Shown here piece by piece: positions 26,684-35,009 of a stretch of 64,000 nucleotides of DNA. A model generated the notes under the pieces. The model was not told the origin of the DNA and searched no databases. It saw nothing but the letters and a program-made list of their open reading frames with translations. The position numbers and the translations under genes were made by a program. Location: contig NZ_CP047961.1 of assembly GCF_014279775.1 (NCBI RefSeq), positions 248,001 to 312,000 on the forward strand, given 5' to 3'. Within the stretch, counting starts at the first letter, position 1; each line of letters opens with the position of its first letter. The stretch is from Synechococcus sp. PROS-9-1 (GTDB lineage: Bacteria; Cyanobacteriota; Cyanobacteriia; PCC-6307; Cyanobiaceae).

Positions 26684-27024
26684 TTGATGACCTGCAGCTC
26701 TCTGACGTTGCTTCCGGAAACGTTGGTGCAGGTTCTCGGCCTGCTTCTCAGCCTTCCCCTGGGTTTCCGCTATAGCCAGGCCTACAGCCGCTGGTGGGAA
26801 GCGCGTGTGCTCTGGGGGGCAATGGTCAATCAAAGTCGCAATTGGCGTGATTTGATCACGCGTGTTTTGCCTCGCCAGTTGGCACCGTCCTCGAGCATCT
26901 GTTCGTTGATCGCCAGTTCGCCTTGCCCATGGATCGGTTTTGTGCCCTGATCAGCCTTGATCTTCTGGGGGCCTCCAACCCACTGGCTCAACCTTCTCCC
27001 ACGAAGGGCCCCTGGCTGCGCTGA
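26684..27024 (+). pseudogene. Remnant of a bestrophin-family (UPF0187) channel gene
   Basis: Two pieces of one family lie in different frames. Frame starting 26684 reads LGLLLSLPLGFRYSQAYSRWWEARVLWGAMVNQSRNWRD, the second-helix region of bacterial bestrophins (quoted as a landmark, about residues 18-56 of the frame). It then loses similarity. From about 26900 another frame reads FALPMDRFCALISLDLLG and stops at 27024, matching the typical C-terminal motif of the family. The N-terminus (about 50 aa) and a middle part (about 150 aa) are missing, so deletion plus frameshift is inferred. Intact bestrophins are near 300 aa. The remnant separates fabI from hisB. Confidence 0.7.
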
Positions 27025-27078
27025 GCGTGATTCGCGATGATCTAGTCAGTCACGGGGCGTCGAGCGGCGCCGGAACGC

Positions 27079-27684
27079 ATGCGCACTGGGGAGATTCACC
27101 GCGTTACAGGCGAGACCGATGTCAGCGTTCGGCTCGGGCTTGACGGCAGCGGACGCTGTCAGGCCAGCACAGGTGTGGCTTTTCTCGATCACATGCTTCA
27201 TCAGATCAGCAGCCATGGCCTGATCGACTTGGAGATCACGGCAAGAGGCGACACGCATATCGATGACCATCACACCAATGAGGACGTTGGGATTGCCTTT
27301 GGTCAGGCGCTCTCGAAGGCCCTTGGTGATCGGCGTGGGATCTACCGTTTTGGCCACTTTGTGGCACCGCTGGATGAGGCGTTGGTGCAGGTGGTTCTTG
27401 ATTGCTCCGGACGCCCCCATCTCAGCTGGGGGCTCACCATCCCAACGCAGAAGATCGGGACCTATGACACCGAATTGGTGAAAGAGTTTTTTGTGGCTGT
27501 CGTTAATAACTCAGGCCTCACCTTGCATGTTCGCCATTTGGATGGGGTGAACTCCCACCACATCGTTGAGGCCTGCTTCAAGGCCTTCGCCAGGGCGCTG
27601 CGGATGGCGACTGAGATTGACCCTCGCCGGTCGGGATCGGTGCCCAGCAGCAAGGGGGTGTTGGAGCAAGCGGGTGGCAGCTAG
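27079..27684 (+). CDS. hisB: Imidazoleglycerol-phosphate dehydratase
   Basis: A 201-aa enzyme of histidine biosynthesis, monofunctional form. Both metal-binding histidine motifs are present: [13 protein letters not shown] with [14 protein letters not shown], and the repeat [25 protein letters not shown]. The ATG at 27079 gives [17 protein letters not shown], the standard N-terminus (R-T-x-x-T-E-T). It lies 54 bp after the bestrophin remnant. Nothing odd. Confidence 0.96.
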   Translation: MRTGEIHRVTGETDVSVRLGLDGSGRCQASTGVAFLDHMLHQISSHGLIDLEITARGDTHIDDHHTNEDVGIAFGQALSKALGDRRGIYRFGHFVAPLDEALVQVVLDCSGRPHLSWGLTIPTQKIGTYDTELVKEFFVAVVNNSGLTLHVRHLDGVNSHHIVEACFKAFARALRMATEIDPRRSGSVPSSKGVLEQAGGS

Positions 27685-27739
27685 CCAACGGATCTTCTCC
27701 TAGGGCCACGCTTCATGGTCTGTTACGAGAGGATGGGGA

Positions 27740-29245
27740 TTGCCTCTGGGTAGCCCAGTGACCGTTGCACCCACCTCTGCTCGTTTCAATCGCTCGGAAT
27801 GGTCCAGTGCCTTCCGCAACGTGGACGAAGAACTAACGGATGTGCCCTTGAAGCCAGTGCGTGGTGAGGTGCCGGATGCGTTGCTCGGTTCGCTGTATCG
27901 CAATGGACCTGGCCGTTTGGAACGGGATGGTCAGCGCGTGCATCATCCGTTCGATGGTGACGGAATGATCACAGCTCTTCACTTTGACTCCGAAGGCGTG
28001 CGTTGCAGCAACCGCTTCGTTCGCACCAGTGGTTGGAAAGCTGAGGAGGCTGCAGGCAAGGTGTTGTTTCGCGGTGTTTTTGGGAGCCAAAAACCAGGAG
28101 GTCCGCTGGCGAATGCCTTTGACCTAAGGCTCAAAAATATTGCCAACACCAGCGTGGTTCGGCTTGGAGATGATCTCTTGGCTTTGTGGGAAGCCGCTGA
28201 GCCCCACGCCTTAGATCCCCAAACCCTGGAGACAAGGGGGATTTCCCTTCTCGGTGGTGTGCTCAAGAAAGGCGAGGCCTTTAGTGCTCACCCCCGTTTT
28301 GACCCCGGCCATCACGGTGACCCGCGGATGGTGACCTTCGGAGTGAAAACCGGTCCTCGCAGCACGGTTCGCTTGATGGAATTTGCGACCACCGACAATG
28401 CTGCGGCTGGAATTCGAGCCGGTGATCTGCTCAGCGATCGCCGGGATTCGTTCGCCGGCTTCGCCTTCCTGCATGACTTCGCGATCACTCCGAATTGGGC
28501 GGTGTTTCTGCAAAATGCGATCAATTTCAATCCGCTCCCCTTTGTGCTCGGACAAAAAGGAGCGGCTCAATGCCTCACGTCCAACCCCAATGGCAAGGCC
28601 AAATTTTGGTTGATCCCCAGAGATAGCGGTGTTTTCGCTGGTCAGGAACCACGGGTTATTGATGCTCCCGATGGCTTCGTGTTTCATCACCTCAATGCCT
28701 GGGAAGAGGACGGAGAGGTGGTCGTGGAGAGCATCTACTACAGCGACTTTCCTTCGATTGGTCCCGATCAGGATTTCGCAGATGTGAATTTCGACCTCAT
28801 CCCCGAGGGCTTGCTCGAGCAATGCCGCATCAATCTTGATTCTGAGTCGATCAAAACCACCCGTCTCAGTGAGCGCTGTTGTGAGTTCGCCATGGTGAAC
28901 CCCAAACAGCAGGGCCTTCCCTGCCGCTTTGCCTGGATGGCGGCCGCGGCGCGAGAACAGGGGAATGATCCTTTGCAGGTGATTAAAAAACTCGATCTTC
29001 AAACCGGCGAACGGCACATTTGGAGTGCAGCGCCATCTGGTTTCGTCAGTGAACCGTTGATGGTGCCTCGCCCCGGCGCCAGTGCAGAGGACGACGGCTG
29101 GGTGTTGGACCTGGTTTGGAATGGAGCGAGACAGGCCTCTGATCTGGTGATTCTTGCTGCTTCTGACCTTGAAGAAGTGGCTGTGCTGGAGCTCCCCCTA
29201 GCGATTCCCCATGGACTGCACGGCAGTTGGGTGGCGGAGTCCTGA
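27740..29245 (+). CDS. Carotenoid cleavage dioxygenase family protein (RPE65/apocarotenoid oxygenase-like)
   Basis: A 501-aa beta-propeller oxygenase that cleaves carotenoids or apocarotenoids with a non-heme Fe(II). The four His ligands can be placed at H184 (FSAHPRF), H245 (FLHDFAITP), H316 (FHHLNAWE) and the C-terminal GLHGSW. The N-terminal LYRNGPGR and HPFDGDGMI motifs are typical. The start is TTG 27740, with GAGAGG 7 nt upstream; a GTG at 27758 is the alternative. Substrate is unknown; retinal or apocarotenal formation is possible by family precedent. Confidence 0.92.
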   Translation: MPLGSPVTVAPTSARFNRSEWSSAFRNVDEELTDVPLKPVRGEVPDALLGSLYRNGPGRLERDGQRVHHPFDGDGMITALHFDSEGVRCSNRFVRTSGWKAEEAAGKVLFRGVFGSQKPGGPLANAFDLRLKNIANTSVVRLGDDLLALWEAAEPHALDPQTLETRGISLLGGVLKKGEAFSAHPRFDPGHHGDPRMVTFGVKTGPRSTVRLMEFATTDNAAAGIRAGDLLSDRRDSFAGFAFLHDFAITPNWAVFLQNAINFNPLPFVLGQKGAAQCLTSNPNGKAKFWLIPRDSGVFAGQEPRVIDAPDGFVFHHLNAWEEDGEVVVESIYYSDFPSIGPDQDFADVNFDLIPEGLLEQCRINLDSESIKTTRLSERCCEFAMVNPKQQGLPCRFAWMAAAAREQGNDPLQVIKKLDLQTGERHIWSAAPSGFVSEPLMVPRPGASAEDDGWVLDLVWNGARQASDLVILAASDLEEVAVLELPLAIPHGLHGSWVAES

Positions 29246-29305
29246 GTCCGCTTGCTGAAAGGTCATGCTTAGACACATCTGAATGGATTGTTGGCCGCTC
29301 CATTG

Positions 29306-29521
29306 ATGTTCACCGCGTCAGGGTGGGACTCGACATTGATTCTTTTGATTCCGGTTGTTGTTGGAGTTGCCCTGGGTTCAGCTTCGCCGGCATTGGCTCT
29401 AGCTCAGGTCTGTAAAGGCACCTTGTTGCAACTCCAAGCGGAAGCTCCGTCTAAAGCGGCCGAGATGGCGCTTGTCAGTCCGCAGCTTGAGCAGCTTGAC
29501 CAGTGCGTTGCCATTCCTTGA
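29306..29521 (+). CDS. Possible small secreted protein
   Basis: A 71-residue frame downstream of the carotenoid oxygenase. It has a hydrophobic stretch STLILLIPVVVGVALGSAS followed by PALALAQ, which looks like a signal peptide with an AxA cleavage site, then a helical tail with two Cys. Evidence is weak: no clear Shine-Dalgarno, the n-region lacks positive charge, and the last 47 bp overlap the convergent BCCT gene. TTG 29288 is another possible start. I do not recognise a family. Confidence 0.35.
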   Translation: MFTASGWDSTLILLIPVVVGVALGSASPALALAQVCKGTLLQLQAEAPSKAAEMALVSPQLEQLDQCVAIP

Positions 29522-31040
29522 AAGCCAACCTTGGAGCGCTCCACAGCGTGAACAACACCAGCGGTGTGACCGGCACTGCTGTGATCACGATGAACGCTTG
29601 TAGGGCGTCAATCGAGGTGCTGTCACCTAAACCCGTACCGATTCTCAATAACACCAAGGTGAGGCTGCCGATCATCAAGGCCCAGAACAGCCGCAACCGT
29701 TGCGATGGCTCATTGCGTCCACTCACCACCATGGCGGCGGCATAACTCATCGAATCGGCACTTGTGCACATGAACAGAACCACCAACAGGAGCCCGATCG
29801 GGATCAGCAGACCTGAGAGGGGAAGCGCACTCAGGATGGCCAGCAAGGATGCAGCCGCTCCGCTCTGCGCTAGGGCCTCACTGATGCCTGCGCCTCCAAG
29901 CTCCAGGCTCATTCCAGTTCCACCAAGCAAGGTGAACCAGATATTGGTCACAATCGGGCAGAGGATGGCAACGGCTAAGACCAGTTCACGGATGCTGCGG
30001 CCGCGGCTCACCCCGGCCGTGAACAGACCCATGAGTGGTGCATAGCCCAAAAACCAGCCCCAATAAAAAACAGTCCAGCTGTTCAGCCACGGTTCAGTGA
30101 CGTCTGATCGAGGCATCAAAGCCATCTGAGGCAGATGTACCAGGTAGGTCCAAAAACCGCTGAAAAAATGCTGGATCAGCCAAATGCCAGGTCCAAGGAT
30201 CAGCAACCCGGCCCCTAAAACAAGGGTGAGCCAGACGTTGAGTTCCGAAAGCCACTTAATGCCTTTTTGGATGCCGCTGACGGTGGATGTGGCAAAGACT
30301 GCTGTGAGCAGGACCACCACAAGGGACTGAAGTCCGGCACTATCACTTAGCCATGGGAGTTGTCCCGCTGCATTGCTGAGTTGAAGCGACAGGAAACCAA
30401 GAGGGCCAACGGTTCCGGCGATGGCCGCGACAACCGAAAGGCCATCCGCAACATCTCCAATGGGGCCGTTCACCCAACCCTTGGGAAGGATGTTGACTAA
30501 GAGAGTTCGAGGCCGCAGCGGTTCGCCCCTCTGTTCCAAAATTGAAAATGTGATTGTTGTTGTGGTGGTCACGAGCGCCCAGGCGAGGAAGCCCCAATGC
30601 AGAAAGCTCACGGCTAAAGCTGGATCAACAGCTGCCGGCGTGCTTCCCACTACTCCCTCAAAGACAGGGGAGGGCGTTTGAAAGTGGTAGAGCGGCTCAG
30701 CTGCAGACCAGAACACACCGCCGCCCGCGAGCAGGGTGCAAATCAAGACAGCGCACCAATCGAAAAATTTCAGACTTGGCTTCGCTGTTGCTCCCCCAAG
30801 CCGTAGTTTCCCTACCGGACTGATTGCAATGGCCAGGGCGATCAGGAACAGCAGCATCACCATCCATTGCCACAGCCCACCTAGCGAATGGCTGACGATG
30901 GTTTTGCCGGTTTCCGTGAAGTGCTTCGCTAACGCCAGATCGATGGCGGAGACCAGCAGGAAAATCAGCAGTGGGATGGCACCAACCCAAAGGGGTGGCT
31001 GGCTCAGCGAGGAGCGTTTTGTCGTGGGGGATTCAGACAA
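29475..31040 (-). CDS. BCCT-family transporter
   Basis: A 521-aa membrane protein with about 12 hydrophobic helices, of the betaine/carnitine/choline transporter family. The signature region reads TVFYWGWFLGYAPLMGLFTAG followed by SRGRSIRE. The aromatic-box positions that are Trp in glycine-betaine carriers such as BetP (WAWWISW as recalled) read WGWFLGY here, so the substrate may differ. The start is a TTG at 31040 directly after an in-frame stop; no good Shine-Dalgarno is seen. It is the last gene of the operon, 20 bp after the flavoprotein gene, and the likely uptake route for that pathway's substrate. Confidence 0.9.
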   Translation of the reverse strand: MSESPTTKRSSLSQPPLWVGAIPLLIFLLVSAIDLALAKHFTETGKTIVSHSLGGLWQWMVMLLFLIALAIAISPVGKLRLGGATAKPSLKFFDWCAVLICTLLAGGGVFWSAAEPLYHFQTPSPVFEGVVGSTPAAVDPALAVSFLHWGFLAWALVTTTTTITFSILEQRGEPLRPRTLLVNILPKGWVNGPIGDVADGLSVVAAIAGTVGPLGFLSLQLSNAAGQLPWLSDSAGLQSLVVVLLTAVFATSTVSGIQKGIKWLSELNVWLTLVLGAGLLILGPGIWLIQHFFSGFWTYLVHLPQMALMPRSDVTEPWLNSWTVFYWGWFLGYAPLMGLFTAGVSRGRSIRELVLAVAILCPIVTNIWFTLLGGTGMSLELGGAGISEALAQSGAAASLLAILSALPLSGLLIPIGLLLVVLFMCTSADSMSYAAAMVVSGRNEPSQRLRLFWALMIGSLTLVLLRIGTGLGDSTSIDALQAFIVITAVPVTPLVLFTLWSAPRLAFKEWQRTGQAAQAAD

Positions 31041-31060
31041 AGTTGTTCAGAAGAAAGGGT

Positions 31061-32248
31061 TTAGGCGCGGACAGCGTCGCGTTGATGGCTCCAGCAGGAG
31101 ATATCGGCTGCTGGTTGTTCACCGCTAGCAAGACGGGCTAGCGAATCACCAATGAGCGGCGCAAATTTGAACGATTGGCCGGATCCACCGGCAAACAGGC
31201 TCAGTTTGGGGGTGAGACGATCCAATACGAAATTCACATCGCTCGTCATCGAATAGGGGCTCATCACCGTTTCCACCCGCTCTTGCACGCCGTCCAGTTC
31301 GTTAAACAGGAAGGTGTCCAGGAGCTCCAGGAGGCGGGCCGGCGCTTCGGTGCACATCGCATTGGGTTCCGCGACGCGGAGCTCCTTGGGAGACCAGTCG
31401 ATCCCGGCTTTGATGCGAGGACGTCCGTCAGCTGTGGTGCTGAGGGAGGGGAAGCCGTAATAGAGGCCTCCGTCATCGCCGCGCTCTTTTTGGAAACAAA
31501 ACCACTGGGGGTAGCGGCTAGCGAGAGCTGGATCCACGGTGTAGTGGGCCCAAAGCATCGGCCAGATTTCCAGTTTGGGAGCCAGCCCTAGAGGGGTCAG
31601 CAGGAGTTGACTCCAAATGCCGCAGGCCACAACAACGTGTCCTGCACTGATGTGCTGACCGCCTTCGAGAGTGACGCCGCCGCCGTCAGCATCAATGCTG
31701 CTAACAGGGCTGTGCTCAACGAGCTGATGGCCTGCTGTACGGGCGGTGCGCACCCAATGGGCAATGACTTTGTCGCTGCGGACGGCACCAGCGGTGGGTT
31801 CGAATAGTCCGGTGAAATCGGCTTTAGGTTTCAGCGGGAAGCGCTCTGCGATCTGAGAGGCACTTAGGGCTTCATAGGGGATGCCCTGATCATCCATCAC
31901 TTTGCGCGCTCCGGGGATTGATCCTTCGATCGTCTCCTCATCCCAGCTTTCTCCGTAGAAGAGAAGTCCATGGGTGTCGCGCAAAATTTCCCCTGCATGG
32001 GTCTCCTCTTCTCGCCAAAGGCGATTGGCTTCCTGAGCGAGACGGCAGAGCACCGGGTCGGAATACATCTCCCGGAACATTCGGGTCTCGCCGAAGCTGC
32101 TGGCTCGCGCATGGGCGAGGGTTTTGCCTTCAAGAAGAATGACGTCGCTGATTCCTCGGCGCGCGAGTGATGCGGCACAGCTGAGGCCGGCCATACCGCC
32201 CCCGATGATCACCACTGCTGCGCTGGAGGGGAGAGAGGTGGAAGTCAT
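31061..32248 (-). CDS. FAD-dependent amine/N-methyl amino acid oxidase, sarcosine oxidase (SolA/MSOX)-like
   Basis: A 395-aa DAO-family flavoprotein. The FAD site is VVIIGGGMAGLSCAASLARRG, followed by the SSFGETRMFREMY segment typical of monomeric sarcosine or N-methyltryptophan oxidases, and the C-terminal FAGGSGQSFKFAPLIGDSLA. The position that carries the covalent-flavin Cys in MSOX appears to be Ser (VMSPYSMTSDVNF), so FAD may be non-covalent. The ATG overlaps the dehydrogenase stop by 4 nt. Likely reaction: oxidation of a secondary or primary amine, releasing H2O2. Substrate unknown. Confidence 0.87.
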   Translation of the reverse strand: MTSTSLPSSAAVVIIGGGMAGLSCAASLARRGISDVILLEGKTLAHARASSFGETRMFREMYSDPVLCRLAQEANRLWREEETHAGEILRDTHGLLFYGESWDEETIEGSIPGARKVMDDQGIPYEALSASQIAERFPLKPKADFTGLFEPTAGAVRSDKVIAHWVRTARTAGHQLVEHSPVSSIDADGGGVTLEGGQHISAGHVVVACGIWSQLLLTPLGLAPKLEIWPMLWAHYTVDPALASRYPQWFCFQKERGDDGGLYYGFPSLSTTADGRPRIKAGIDWSPKELRVAEPNAMCTEAPARLLELLDTFLFNELDGVQERVETVMSPYSMTSDVNFVLDRLTPKLSLFAGGSGQSFKFAPLIGDSLARLASGEQPAADISCWSHQRDAVRA

Positions 32249-33309
32249 GCGGCCATTCCGAAGCTGAGTCCTATGGGATCTTTACCGCTGTGGGCGGCAA
32301 CTTCAACCAGAGCGTCACTGACAGTGAGACCATCTCCCCGTTGTTTTAAGAAATCAGTGGAGCGCTGACGCACTTCGTGGCGAACAAAGTCGTACACCTG
32401 CTGTGGTGTGGCACTGCCCCAGGCCTCAGGAGAGAAGCGCTCGATCGAGTCGGCAATGACGGCGCCTGCATTCACGAGTGGATCGGGTAGGACGCGGATG
32501 CTGCGATGACGCAGATCATCGGCAATTTCGGGCTTCTGGAAAGGAGCATTGGCGGCTGGGACGATCGCTTTGACCTGCAAAGCACTGGCCATCTCCCGGT
32601 CGATTAGACCCGAGATGGAGCAGGGCAAGAGGAGGTCGAGTTCCTGGTCCCACCACGGGCTGTTGGGGGGAAGGGGTGTCGCGCCTGGAAGCCCCGCACG
32701 CTCGGGATCCATGTCAACGGTAAAGACGTCCCAGCCGTGCTGGATCAAGGTTTTCGCCACCGTTCCACCCACAGCCCCACATCCGTGTACCAGGGCTCTG
32801 CCTGGCTTCGCTTCTGTAAGAGATTGTGCAAGAACCGCCTCAACGGCTCCCACGGTTCCAAAGGCGGTGGCGGCGCTTGCATCCACGGGGCTTCCGACAG
32901 CCGCCAAAACATGAGGTGTGAGCGACATCAATCGCTCCATGTCTTCCAGGCTTGTGTTGAGATCACAGCCGGTGATCATGGCGCCGTTCAAGGATTGGAG
33001 GAGGTCAGCGGTGACGCTGATCAACTCATCTTTGACAGAGGCGGGTTCCGCAGCCCTGGCGACAATTTTGCCGCCAGCGAAGCCCGTTCCGTAGAGGTCG
33101 TGCTTGTGGGTCATCAGGCTGGCCAACCGGTGCCCATCAGCGATGCAGTCTTCATCACTGGAATAATTGAGCAGCCGCAGGCCGCCGTTAGCGGGCTTGC
33201 CGGTATCGCTGCTTTCGGCCACCACGAACACCGAAAGATGATCGGAGACATGTTGAGCCAGCACCGACACCGCAGGGGTGCCGGCGGATTGCAGAGAGCC
33301 GATGGTCAT
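32245..33309 (-). CDS. Glu/Leu/Phe/Val dehydrogenase family protein
   Basis: A 354-aa NAD(P)-dependent amino-acid dehydrogenase of the leucine/phenylalanine dehydrogenase type. Substrate-binding Lys residues are seen in LMTHKHDLYGTGFAGGK, the acidic TGCDLNTSLEDM segment matches the catalytic Asp region, and ALVHGCGAVGGTVAKTL is the Rossmann motif, with VPAANAPF downstream. ATG 33309 overlaps the methyltransferase stop by 1 nt. It would interconvert a 2-oxo acid and an amino acid, possibly an unusual one given its partners. Confidence 0.87.
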   Translation of the reverse strand: MTIGSLQSAGTPAVSVLAQHVSDHLSVFVVAESSDTGKPANGGLRLLNYSSDEDCIADGHRLASLMTHKHDLYGTGFAGGKIVARAAEPASVKDELISVTADLLQSLNGAMITGCDLNTSLEDMERLMSLTPHVLAAVGSPVDASAATAFGTVGAVEAVLAQSLTEAKPGRALVHGCGAVGGTVAKTLIQHGWDVFTVDMDPERAGLPGATPLPPNSPWWDQELDLLLPCSISGLIDREMASALQVKAIVPAANAPFQKPEIADDLRHRSIRVLPDPLVNAGAVIADSIERFSPEAWGSATPQQVYDFVRHEVRQRSTDFLKQRGDGLTVSDALVEVAAHSGKDPIGLSFGMAA

Positions 33310-34346
33310 CAGGCCACACGCTCCATGATCTGGTGGTGCTCCACGTAATCGAGGCTCCACTCCTCTGGAGACGCTGCGATGCGCTCCTTTAGACGCTCAT
33401 AGACGAGATCCGCTGTTTGATCCCCAGCGACGGAGGCAAAACTGTGGCGGCTCCAGCTACGGATGGTCGCCATCAGTCCCTCAGCGAAAGATGCTGTGTC
33501 AGCGTCTTCGTTCCAACGCTTGCGATAAGGGCAGGGCACGTGAACGGTGCGCTCTTCAACGAGCCTGAGGCCATTGATATAGGCCGCTGAAGTCTTGTCC
33601 TTCAGGGGGGCCATGAACTCCTCTGGAGACTTGTAGAAGTTCAGGATCGTTCCCTTGCGGTAGATCTCTTCGCTGATCACCCCTTCATCAGCCAGGCTGC
33701 GCCAGATCTGATGCAGCTGGTCGTGAACATTGCGAGTCACCCCACCGTTGTGCCCCAGGTATCGGCCCTCCTCGTCACGGGACAAATTCACGGTGAGCAG
33801 GCGGCCTCCCACGGCGAGCTCCGCGCTGCGCAGTTCGAGAACGCTGGCCCAATCCTTCATCGCTTGAGCGGTGAAGCGCTCTAGGGCTTCTTTGTCGTCT
33901 GAGGCGAGCACGTGGGTGTGCGTGTTGAGGGGGCCAGGGGATTCACTCAACCAATGCATGGCTGTGGCTGAGAATCCGAAACTCACGGTTTCAGGGGCCA
34001 CCAGGGGCTCATAAAAGCTGCGAGCACTCACCAGCACGGTGGGATTGGGGGGGCGCCCCAGTTGCTTAGCGATATTTTCGGCCAAAGCAACGTTGTCGTT
34101 GCTTGGTAGATCGTTGCCAATCAAGGTGAGATGGGCTTTGGGCTGGCGTTTGTGGAGCCGATCCAAAACCTGGGACCACAGTCCAACAGCGGTGCCACCG
34201 TCGGCAGCGCCGTAATCCATCAGCACGTAGCTGGAATCATTCGTTAATTGATCAACACAAGTCAGGGCCCAGTCCGAGGCGGCATCGATGCAGAGGCGTG
34301 CGCCCTCGGTTTGCGCGCTGTAACCCGTGGTCATGGCGATGGCCAT
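33309..34346 (-). CDS. SABATH-family (carboxyl) methyltransferase-like protein
   Basis: About 345 aa, first gene of the operon. It resembles the SAM-dependent SABATH family, best known from plant salicylate, jasmonate, IAA and theobromine methyltransferases: GYSAQTEG at the N-terminus, the SAM-site MDYGAADGGTAVGLW, LIGNDLPSND, and ARSFYEPLVAPETVSFGFSA before TAMHWLS (landmark near residues 110-140). The later FYKSPEEF and YRKRWNE segments fit the family too. ATG 34346 is chosen; TTG 34364 and ATG 34334 are options. It would methylate a carboxylate or a ring nitrogen; the acceptor is unknown. Confidence 0.82.
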   Translation of the reverse strand: MAIAMTTGYSAQTEGARLCIDAASDWALTCVDQLTNDSSYVLMDYGAADGGTAVGLWSQVLDRLHKRQPKAHLTLIGNDLPSNDNVALAENIAKQLGRPPNPTVLVSARSFYEPLVAPETVSFGFSATAMHWLSESPGPLNTHTHVLASDDKEALERFTAQAMKDWASVLELRSAELAVGGRLLTVNLSRDEEGRYLGHNGGVTRNVHDQLHQIWRSLADEGVISEEIYRKGTILNFYKSPEEFMAPLKDKTSAAYINGLRLVEERTVHVPCPYRKRWNEDADTASFAEGLMATIRSWSRHSFASVAGDQTADLVYERLKERIAASPEEWSLDYVEHHQIMERVA

Positions 34347-34415
34347 AGACCTCGTCAGTAGCAAGGGGCACCGTACAGGGTTGTTCTGTAAGTGGTTTGG
34401 CGTTGTGCTCGCGTC

Positions 34416-35009
34416 TTAGCTTGGGATGTTGGCGAGAAGCTTCTCCAGCTCTGGCTTTAGCAGGGCAAAGGCGCGACCTCGATGCCCGTGTTGTTTTTTG
34501 TGATCCAGAGTCATTTCGGCAAAGGTGAGCCCACTGTTTTTGACCTCAAACACCGGGTCGTACCCAAACCCTTGCGTCCCCCGAGTGCTGAAGGTGATCG
34601 ATCCTTCGCAGTGACCCTCCACTGCTGCTAACACGCTGCCGTCAGGTGCTGCAATACACAGCGCCGCACTAAAACGCGCCTGGCGGTCGTTGCGATCTCC
34701 CAGCTCTCTGAGCAGTCGTTGAATGCGTTCGGGGTCGGAGTCTGCGTACCGCGCCGAATAAACCCCCGGAGCACCACCTAGTGCATCCACGCTCAGGCCT
34801 GAATCATCGGCGAGTGCCCAATGGCCAGTGGCTTCTGCAACAGCCCTGGCCTTGAGGAGGGCGTTGGCGCGGAAGGTGATTCCGGTTTCTTCAACCTGGA
34901 TCCCCTCGGGTTGAGGATCCACTTGCAGGGGCAACTGTTGTAGCAGGTTCGAAAACTCTCGGATTTTGCCGGCATTGCCGCTGGCAATCACCAGAACGCG
35001 CTTGGTCAT
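34416..35009 (-). CDS. rdgB: XTP/dITP diphosphatase (RdgB/HAM1)
   Basis: A 197-aa house-cleaning pyrophosphatase that removes deaminated purine nucleotides. Seen: the start RVLVIASGNAGKIREF, ALADDSGLSVDALGGAPGVYSARYA, and FGYDPVFEV. ATG 35009 overlaps the phosphohexomutase stop by 4 nt; a much longer in-frame extension to 35186 lies inside that gene and is rejected. Ends 70 bp before the SABATH operon start. Confidence 0.95.
   Translation of the reverse strand: MTKRVLVIASGNAGKIREFSNLLQQLPLQVDPQPEGIQVEETGITFRANALLKARAVAEATGHWALADDSGLSVDALGGAPGVYSARYADSDPERIQRLLRELGDRNDRQARFSAALCIAAPDGSVLAAVEGHCEGSITFSTRGTQGFGYDPVFEVKNSGLTFAEMTLDHKKQHGHRGRAFALLKPELEKLLANIPS

Noticed and set aside
28211-29017. 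268-aa open frame opposite the carotenoid oxygenase
   Set aside because: Complements conserved oxygenase codons; no domain or start signal.
29475-34346. Genomic island boundaries around the methyltransferase operon
   Set aside because: No integrase, tRNA end, direct repeats or visible base-composition change at either edge; transfer remains possible but unsupported.
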